Assembly: GCA_963920705.1 (NCBI GenBank)
Contig: OY987226.1
Span: 436,501 to 500,500 of the forward strand
Direction: 5' to 3'
DNA from: Odiellus spinosus
Taxonomy: Eukaryota > Arthropoda > Arachnida > Opiliones > Phalangiidae
DNA: 64,000 nucleotides
The position numbers were made by a program, and so were the translations under genes. The notes under the pieces are model-generated. The model was given only the letters and a program-made list of their open reading frames with translations, was not told the origin of the DNA and did no database searches. Numbering within the stretch: position 1 is the stretch's first letter; every line of letters begins with the position of its first letter. Positions 60,801 to 64,000 of the stretch are shown in pieces.

Positions 60801-63800
60801 CTACAAAAAGATGGCGGCGCGGCTATGAGACAAGGGCCCATTTCCGGCAAATCGACCAGGACTATTGGTCGCTTCGCACCAGGGTTAAATTCGGCGAAGT
60901 TGATGGAACTTCTTATTTTTCTACTACTAGCTGTCAGGTGCGATAGACCTCCGGATATTCCAAACGCGGTTCTTCAAACGGCCATTTCCGAACCACCGAG
61001 AACTCGGAGTGGGGGCTACTCGAGATTACTGGAAATGAAAGCGGGTTTCGAAACTACGTACAAATGCAGAGAAGGACATCGGATGGTAACGAGGGGAGAA
61101 GAACGTCCGGTCCTTACTTGCTTGGAAACGGGAGTGTGGTCGGAGCCAAACTTCCAATGCCAAAGTAAATATCTATCTTTTAAAGCCCCTTTAAAGTCGA
61201 CTTTTTTTCTAGCTTAGCGGACGACAAAGCTAATTTACTTCAATTAAAAATATAATTCTTGAACTTTTTAATGTCAGGTGCTCAGTGTGGTTTATTACCA
61301 CGAATAAACAACGGATACTTATCCGTATTGTACCTACAAGACTATTATCCAGTTGGTGCCAGGGCGGGTGTAATCTGTCACGAGGGGTTTAGGGCGATTA
61401 AGGAGGAAGTGACGTGTCAACCAGACGGATTATGGGATGTTGAACCTGACCCGTGTCAGAGTCACTTTAAAGGTCAGTTCAGTTTTGTTTCCATCAGCTA
61501 TACGGTCGCGTTAGCGTTTCTTAATCGATTTGAAATGGTAAAATGATTAAATCAAACCGATATTTGAATCGCCAGGAATCGATTGAAGCCTTATTAATTT
61601 ATAAATCGATTTATCCATCGATTCAGTTGAAATAGAATCGGTACGAAACTGGTTCCCGAAGCAGTTTCGAGATTAAGTTGAATCAAATCGATTTTTCACA
61701 CGATTAAAGCGAAACGTTTTGAACCGTTTTAAATCGATTCCAAGGTGCCTAGTACGAACGCGACTTAAGATTGATTAAGATTAAAGGGAAAATGAATCTT
61801 TATTAAATGTTTACGTCCCAAAATTTGCGCTACAGCTTTTGGATGCGGTCCAGTTCCTCAAATTCAACACGGAATCATTTCAACGTACCCTAGCGATAGA
61901 TTATACGATGTTGGCACCGTCGCCCCGGTGTTTTGCGAACGTGGCTACCAGCAAAATACCTATTACGTTGTATGTTCGGAAGATGGGAATTGGAACGTTA
62001 CGGGAACCGAGTGCGCGACTAAACGTAATAATCTAGCCTCTATACTTTCGTAACGAGACGGATAACAAAACGACTCTTTATTGAAAATAGAAATTGTTTG
62101 CGAACGTGTGCCTAGAATTCCGAATGGAATCGCGGTGCCTCCCTCGGGCCCCCGAAAGTATCCGATTGGTACGCGAGCCAACGTAATTTGCAACGAAGAT
62201 TTCCAGACTAAACAAAACTTTATTATTTGCGGAGACGATGGACAATGGGATCTAGTAGATGTAGCCTGTAATCAACTAAGTAAGTATTAACTAATTCAAT
62301 TTAAACTAGCCTATCTCCGAACGCTTTTAAGAAATCCGCTAATAAATAAAGATACACTATTTTGTTTCAGCGAAATTCTGCGGGCCTCCGCCTCGCGTTT
62401 CTAAACACGGCTTTATCGTCGATTACGAGGCTGAGAAGAAACTTTTTCCTCAAGGATTTAGTATAACGTACGCCTGCGATCAGAACTATACACTCGTACC
62501 ATTAGGATACGAAAGAAACGCTTGCACCACGAGGGGCTGGTTGCACAATGCGCCGCAATGTGTAGGTAAGTGATAACTAACGCCGCCTTCGGTGTGAATT
62601 AAAGTACGCGTTAAATTCCGGTCAAAACAGCGAAAACTGGGGACAAACCGACACGCAAACGGATAAAACGGTAGCGACACCTCCCCTTAAATAATTATAA
62701 AACAATATAAACGTTTTTCCAACGCGTTCCATCAATAGGACAATGTACTTATTAAAGTACATATATATATTGATGAGAATATCCCTTAATAATACTTATT
62801 ATTATTATTACTAGGCATACTTAGAGATTATAATAATAGACTTATGATTACGCGCGTAGACGCGAGAGCTTTCATAGGGGAGTGGGACAAGGCCGCGCGC
62901 GTGCGCGGTAGGAAGTCGTCAAGGTCGCGTGAGCTATAGGAAGCTGGCAAGGTCGCGCTAGCCGGGGACGATTACGACACGCATGCGCGATAAAAGAAGC
63001 CGCCGCCAGCTGCGCTATTATTTCCCACCCATTCCTCAATGAAAAATACCACAGCCAATGGAAAGAGAGTGTAAGGAATTTACCATCGCGTGGGAAGTCG
63101 CCGCGGGTAGTAAGAATGCGGAAATCTATCTCTCTCTCCCGCGGAGTACGGCGCGTAATATTGCGTGTTTTTCCCCACCCATTCCGTCAATGAAAATTCC
63201 TACAGCCAATGAAAGGAGAGAATAATATTAGGAGGGGAACAGTTACGTATACAGTAGGCCTAGTGTTTTTTTTGGTCTAAAAAATGTCGGCGTCCTTTTT
63301 AAACTTTAGGCTTAGCTACAAAAAAGCATTTTATATATTTTTTTTACGTTCTCATTCGTAAAAAAAAAAAAATCCTACGGTGGGTGGCTGGTAATTTCGC
63401 GCTTTTTATAAAACCACCGAGGAAACTCTCCCAATGTTAACCGTGTCCAATTTAGGCATACCTTTATATAAATTGAACTCGATTAGCAATTATTGAATTG
63501 TCAATCGTCAATGATATTAGAGCTCGCAAATTTTAATTAGGTATTTTGAAGTTAATTAACTTTAAACTCGATGTTGTTTCGAGTGGACGGAATTAGCCTC
63601 TGTTGGTAGTTTTTTCTAATCTTCTATAATTAAATATGGTGTCAAGATGAGACTGGAAACGCGTATTTTGTAGCTAAAGTTCTGGCTTTTCGTATCTGTA
63701 CAATTTCCCTGATTGTTTTTAATCCTTATATCAGGGGGCCATAAAAACCTTCATTCTCTTAAATTGGCATTATTTTAATGGGAGTAAATTGCTACTTGGT

Positions 63801-64000
63801 TAATTTTAGTCATATCTTAGCCGAACCTCGTCATATGGCGTCATATTCTTGTTTCAATAACATTATATTTGAATTTCCAGTAGTCTTAAATACAACGATT
63901 CTATATTTCTTCTGACAGCGGAAGTTTGCGATCCAATACCGGTATTAGAAAATGGTAATTTGAAGCCTCAAAAGAGTGGAAAAATGAAACCCAACCTTGA
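54859..64000 (+). CDS. Secreted multi-sushi (CCP/SCR) domain protein, 3' end outside window
   Basis: Exons 54859-54931, 55258-55419, 55909-56136, 56511-56699, 56759-56980, 57041-57226, 57297-57491, 57647-57832, 58396-58593, 59146-59340, 59951-60151, 60931-61164, 61278-61472 (or -61460), 61836-62024, 62091-62279, 62371-62565 and 63919 onward read in frame through about 1039 residues. Exon 1 gives a short leader (MSIANTFIIVTALICQF). Each later exon carries one sushi domain with four cysteines, a mid-domain C-x-x-G-Y/F-like turn and a W near the last cysteine, 16 in all, the last cut by the window edge. Every intron is phase 1, the hallmark of exon duplication and shuffling. No membrane anchor or other domain is visible yet. 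Sushi arrays bind proteins or glycans outside the cell. Exon 12 may also start a separate transcript. Confidence 0.93.
56191..56471. mobile_element. Family B MITE, copy 3
   Basis: Left AAAGCCGCGTTCATACTA, right CTAGTGTGAACGTAGCT, the cleanest right terminus of the family. In intron 3 of the sushi gene, ending only about 40 bp before exon 4. Confidence 0.9.
59581..59916. mobile_element. Family E inverted-repeat element, copy 2
   Basis: 336 bp in intron 10 of the sushi gene, termini as in 45959-46263 (CAGAAGCCGATGAAACCCTC). It is about 30 bp longer, with an extra segment near 59781-59815 (CTCGACGAACTCCCGCTCC) that copy 1 lacks. AATTTG occurs near the left end (59569-59574) and directly after the right end. 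Confidence 0.9.
60660..60905 (+). promoter_or_regulatory. Possible internal promoter/alternative first exon in the sushi gene
   Basis: Upstream of exon 12 lie an E-box CACGTG (60664-60669) and two exactly inverted 17-bp segments (60675-60691 and 60801-60817), the second containing AAGATGGCGGC, a YY1-type motif. At 60903 an in-frame ATG opens MELLIFLLLAVRC, leader-like, running straight into the sushi domain of exon 12. Exon 11 reads through to a TAA at about 60190 with an AATAAA at 60240. The region could therefore separate two genes, or give a short isoform. Splicing of exon 11 to the acceptor at 60930 is equally consistent. Confidence 0.35.
61495..61770. mobile_element. Family B MITE, copy 4 (reverse orientation)
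   Basis: Reverse-complement match to the family (TGGTTCCCGAAGCAGTTTCGA, AAATCGATTCCAAGG) with more substitutions and small deletions than the other copies. In intron 13 of the sushi gene, starting about 20 bp after the exon 13 donor. Confidence 0.85.
62829..63319. mobile_element. Family F CpG-rich repeat, copy 2
   Basis: About 490 bp in intron 16 of the sushi gene. It shares ends and ordered blocks with 49481-49900. The CAATGAAAA..ACAGCCAATG..AAGAGAG block is present twice here (near 63040 and 63190). It contains ACGCATGCGCG and many CG dinucleotides. Confidence 0.82.

Overview
This is a piece of a eukaryotic nuclear genome, almost certainly an ecdysozoan and most likely an arthropod. The genes are split by many GT-AG introns. 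Two adjacent genes encode peritrophin-type chitin-binding proteins, another belongs to the NRF-6 (nose resistant to fluoxetine) acyltransferase family, and CpG dinucleotides are not depleted. I cannot name the species. I recognised no tRNA, rRNA, CRISPR array or prokaryotic feature. All exon models were built by hand from splice sites and reading phase, without transcript data.

Layout. Positions 1-6.3 kb hold a possible last exon of a minus-strand gene, two tandem arrays and otherwise featureless AT-rich DNA. A lone signal-peptide exon lies at 6378, followed by a four-exon gene for a small secreted cysteine-containing protein (6962-8860, +). From 11.1 to 29.5 kb lies a 13-coding-exon gene for an about 1845-residue nuclear protein with RG and RS repeats and two matrin/U1-type zinc fingers, resembling ZNF318. 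From 30 to 40.2 kb lie two minus-strand paralogues with matching four-exon structures, each encoding a secreted protein with two chitin-binding domains. From 43.9 to 53.6 kb lies a 17-exon NRF-6-like multipass acyltransferase gene (+). From 54.9 kb to the window end lies a gene encoding a chain of at least 16 sushi (CCP) domains, close to one exon per domain, which runs off the right edge.

The secreted proteins (the small Cys protein, the chitin-binding pair and the sushi protein) and the membrane acyltransferase share no obvious pathway. This looks like an ordinary gene neighbourhood with one local tandem duplication, not a gene cluster with a common function.

The introns and intergenic DNA are full of non-autonomous DNA-transposon relics (at least nine repeat families with two or more copies or clear inverted ends) and minisatellites. 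The most striking is a 2.57 kb foldback element at 35.6-38.2 kb, inside the last intron of the second chitin-binding gene. It has about 230-bp inverted termini, about 100 copies of a 12-bp repeat with an ordered variant gradient, and a 280-bp internal palindrome. Other points of interest are the matching loss of one disulfide pair in both C-terminal chitin-binding domains, a possible second start inside the sushi gene, and the recurrence of one short motif (GTCAGGGA) in a dispersed element family and in two separate minisatellites.
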